From an uncultured Nostoc sp. (GTDB taxonomy: Bacteria > Cyanobacteriota > Cyanobacteriia > Cyanobacteriales > Nostocaceae), in NCBI RefSeq assembly GCF_937863485.1, contig NZ_CALMFY010000005.1, positions 1-64,000 on the forward strand: 64,000 nucleotides of DNA, written 5' to 3'. This document shows, piece after piece, positions 62,891 to 64,000 of this stretch. The position numbers were made by a program, and so were the translations under genes. Every line of letters begins with the position of its first letter. Positions within the stretch are counted from its first letter, which is position 1. The notes below the pieces were generated by a model that saw nothing but the letters and a program-made list of their open reading frames with translations, had not been told where the DNA came from and ran no database searches.

Positions 62891-62989
62891 ATACAGCGTA
62901 TTTCAGGTAAATGAAGTACACGGGTAGGGGCACAACATGTTGTGCCCCTACGATTATCTGTACCTCACACTTGTTGCAATCTGCTGTAT
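62891..62989. repeat. Small inverted-repeat element with central GGGGCACAAC palindrome
   Basis: Ends ATACAGC (62891-62897) and GCTGTAT (62983-62989); centre AGGGGCACAACATGTTGTGCCCCT (62926-62949), a perfect 24-nt palindrome. It resembles the element at 22847-22945 in ends, size and central hairpin. It lies between convergent genes and could also terminate either. Confidence 0.75.
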
Positions 62990-63604
62990 TTAATTGCTCA
63001 ATATGCCAACTAAAATATGAGTTAACTCAGTTAATTCTTCAGGAACCCGATATAATTTGAGGTCTTCTGTTATCTGTTTTTCCTGACGGTTGTATATTGC
63101 AAATCGCCAATCTTCACCAGTACTTACTGCCCCATAAAGAACTGGCAATTCTGAATTTATCCATTGATCGAGTGTAATCAACTCAACTGCTAATTGTGTA
63201 AAGCCTCTACTGATATCTGCTTGTTTCGCTTCAATTACTAACAATCCCTTACCTTTATCAATGTAATAATCCAAGCTGCCTTTGAGTTGGTCACTAACAC
63301 TAATAGGATACTCAATATTCAATTGGGTTTGGGCAATTTCGCAAACTTCTAGTAATATCGGTGCAATAATTGCTTGCTTGCGTGCATCCTCACTAAGTAG
63401 CTTGACACGTCGGAGGTTACGCTCAATTACTCGGTGTAATTCTGCAATTATCTCAGGAAGAAATTCTGTTTTTGGTAATTGCAACCGTTCGCGTTTATAG
63501 GAACAGCCAAGTTCAGCAAGAATATCTTCTGGGGAAAACGGTAGTTCAAAATATTTGCTGAATGTATAGCTTTGACCAGGTTGAATGATTCGGGGACGAC
63601 TCAT
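62990..63604 (-). CDS. PD-(D/E)XK-like conserved hypothetical protein
   Basis: 204 residues starting MSRPRIIQPGQSYTFSKYFELPFSPEDIL. The segment LKGSLDYYIDKGKGLLVIEAKQADISRGFTQLAVEL has the D...(D/E)xK spacing and following helix of the restriction-endonuclease-like fold (D in SLDYY, ExK in IEAK). Similar ~200-aa proteins are common in cyanobacteria, without known function; they may be nuclease remnants or single-domain nucleases. No partner methyltransferase is near. Confidence 0.75.
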   Translation of the reverse strand: MSRPRIIQPGQSYTFSKYFELPFSPEDILAELGCSYKRERLQLPKTEFLPEIIAELHRVIERNLRRVKLLSEDARKQAIIAPILLEVCEIAQTQLNIEYPISVSDQLKGSLDYYIDKGKGLLVIEAKQADISRGFTQLAVELITLDQWINSELPVLYGAVSTGEDWRFAIYNRQEKQITEDLKLYRVPEELTELTHILVGILSN

Positions 63605-64000
63605 ACAGCAATTTTCGTGTGGATGGCATACACTACTCTACGATTATTTTTAACAGAATTGTATTGGACAATAAGAGATTTCAATTAACAAAATATCCAA
63701 AGTCGGGTGCGTTCTCGCAAAGCGCAACGCACCATTTGAATATCTATTGCGGTGCGTTACAGCGTTCCGCCTAAGAGGATGTTTGAAAAGTCCTCTTGTC
63801 GGTATCAAAAGTTTTAGATCCCTCTAAATCCCCCTTTTTAAGGGGACTTTGATTCCGGTTCCCCCCTTTTTAAGGGGAGCCAGCGCGGTCTTGGGGTCTC
63901 CCCAAGTGAAGCGACTGGCGTGGGTTAGGGGGGATCTAAAAGTGCCTAAAGTCACAGCGAAACACTTTTCAAACAACCTCTAACACACCCTACCACTTCA
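63605..64000. other. Intergenic region at the window end with an IS5-type MITE
   Basis: Nothing coding. Most of it is the element at 63775-63980 (separate entry), preceded by a fragment (GTGCGTT--CGC-AAGCGCAACGCACC) that forms a small hairpin near 63708-63733. Confidence 0.6.
63775..63980. mobile_element. 206-bp non-autonomous element with GAGG ends and TAA target duplication
   Basis: GAGGATGTTTGAAAAGT (63775-63791) pairs with ACTTTTCAAACAACCTC (63964-63980), 16 of 17 positions. It is flanked by TAA on each side (63772-63774 and 63981-63983). Inside are the CCCCCTTTTTAAGGGG-type repeats frequent in Nostoc. GAGG ends with a TNA target are a trait of IS5-family (IS1031-group) elements, so a transposase of that family could move it (inference). 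Confidence 0.7.

Noticed and set aside
1-64000. tRNA, rRNA or tmRNA genes
   Set aside because: I looked for T-loop and acceptor-like patterns and found none convincing; the cloverleaf repeat lacks a T-loop GGTTCRA and a CCA-compatible acceptor.

Overview
The window comes from a filamentous, heterocyst-type cyanobacterium, most likely Nostoc or a close relative. The evidence is the many HIP1 octamers (GCGATCGC), the short tandem heptamer repeats (AAAAGTC, CCAAAAT), the large hybrid histidine kinases, the NACHT and pentapeptide-repeat proteins, a degraded xisH/xisI pair, and cyanobacterial families such as DUF1824, DUF1995 and the photosystem I accumulation factor. Gene density is moderate. Many intergenic regions carry small inverted-repeat elements. 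I found no rRNA, tRNA, CRISPR array or intact transposase gene.

Layout. (1) 1-4.7 kb: a plus-strand signalling operon with the end of an RsbX/SpoIIE-type phosphatase, an RsbT-like ATPase fused to a hybrid histidine kinase, and a second hybrid kinase. (2) 5.7-7.0 kb: a thioredoxin-fold photosystem I factor and an unknown protein. (3) 7-12.1 kb: a 1700-residue PAS/GAF hybrid kinase on the minus strand. (4) 12.4-15.1 kb: bioF, ruvA and a sucrose-phosphate phosphatase-like gene, the last two translationally coupled. (5) 15.1-19.5 kb: repeat-rich DNA, a stand-alone CheB-like methylesterase, xseA-xseB and a RelE/Phd toxin-antitoxin pair. (6) 19.5-21.0 kb: an AT-rich three-gene cassette with an HNH nuclease. 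(7) 21.4-27.5 kb: recA with a LexA-type box and terminators, an HtrA protease, a PBP4-type carboxypeptidase and a LOG-family protein. (8) 27.5-34 kb: a NACHT ATPase that has lost its pentapeptide domain, an OsmC protein, a GNAT acetyltransferase and a pentapeptide protein that has lost its NACHT domain. Arrays of a 21-bp repeat lie between these genes. (9) 34-39.7 kb: a secreted zinc metalloprotease, an xisH/xisI relic, a DUF1995 protein and a cold-shock/DUF1294 protein. (10) 39.7-42.9 kb: one intact VapBC pair surrounded by decayed relatives (an antitoxin pseudogene and two antitoxins each followed by a PIN stub), plus a gene interrupted by one amber codon. (11) 42.9-48.9 kb: a cysteine desulfurase, a PLD lipoprotein with an EF-hand-like loop and a helix-hairpin-helix, a GT4 glycosyltransferase and an orphan PotC permease. 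(12) 49.9-58.7 kb: a DUF11-type surface protein, a Ser/Thr kinase fused to a formylglycine-enzyme-like domain with a small partner gene, a PEP-CTERM protein and a carotenoid-isomerase-like oxidoreductase. (13) 59.3-64 kb: a prohibitin-like SPFH protein, a DUF1824 protein, a Uup-type ABC-F ATPase and a PD-(D/E)XK-like protein.

The most striking feature is active gene decay and rearrangement that can be read directly. The NACHT gene ends at a deletion scar whose next reading frame still encodes the lost tail VPEALKQQLGLS. XisH and XisI are joined across an internal deletion. PIN toxins are cut to stubs while their antitoxins stay open. The window also holds several families of non-autonomous elements, including a roughly 100-bp repeat that can fold as a cloverleaf (two copies), a 112-bp inverted-repeat element with a clear 9-10 bp target duplication, and a 206-bp element flanked by TAA. 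I did not find a clear new multi-gene system. The HNH three-gene cassette, in which two different proteins share an IGNK motif, is the best candidate.
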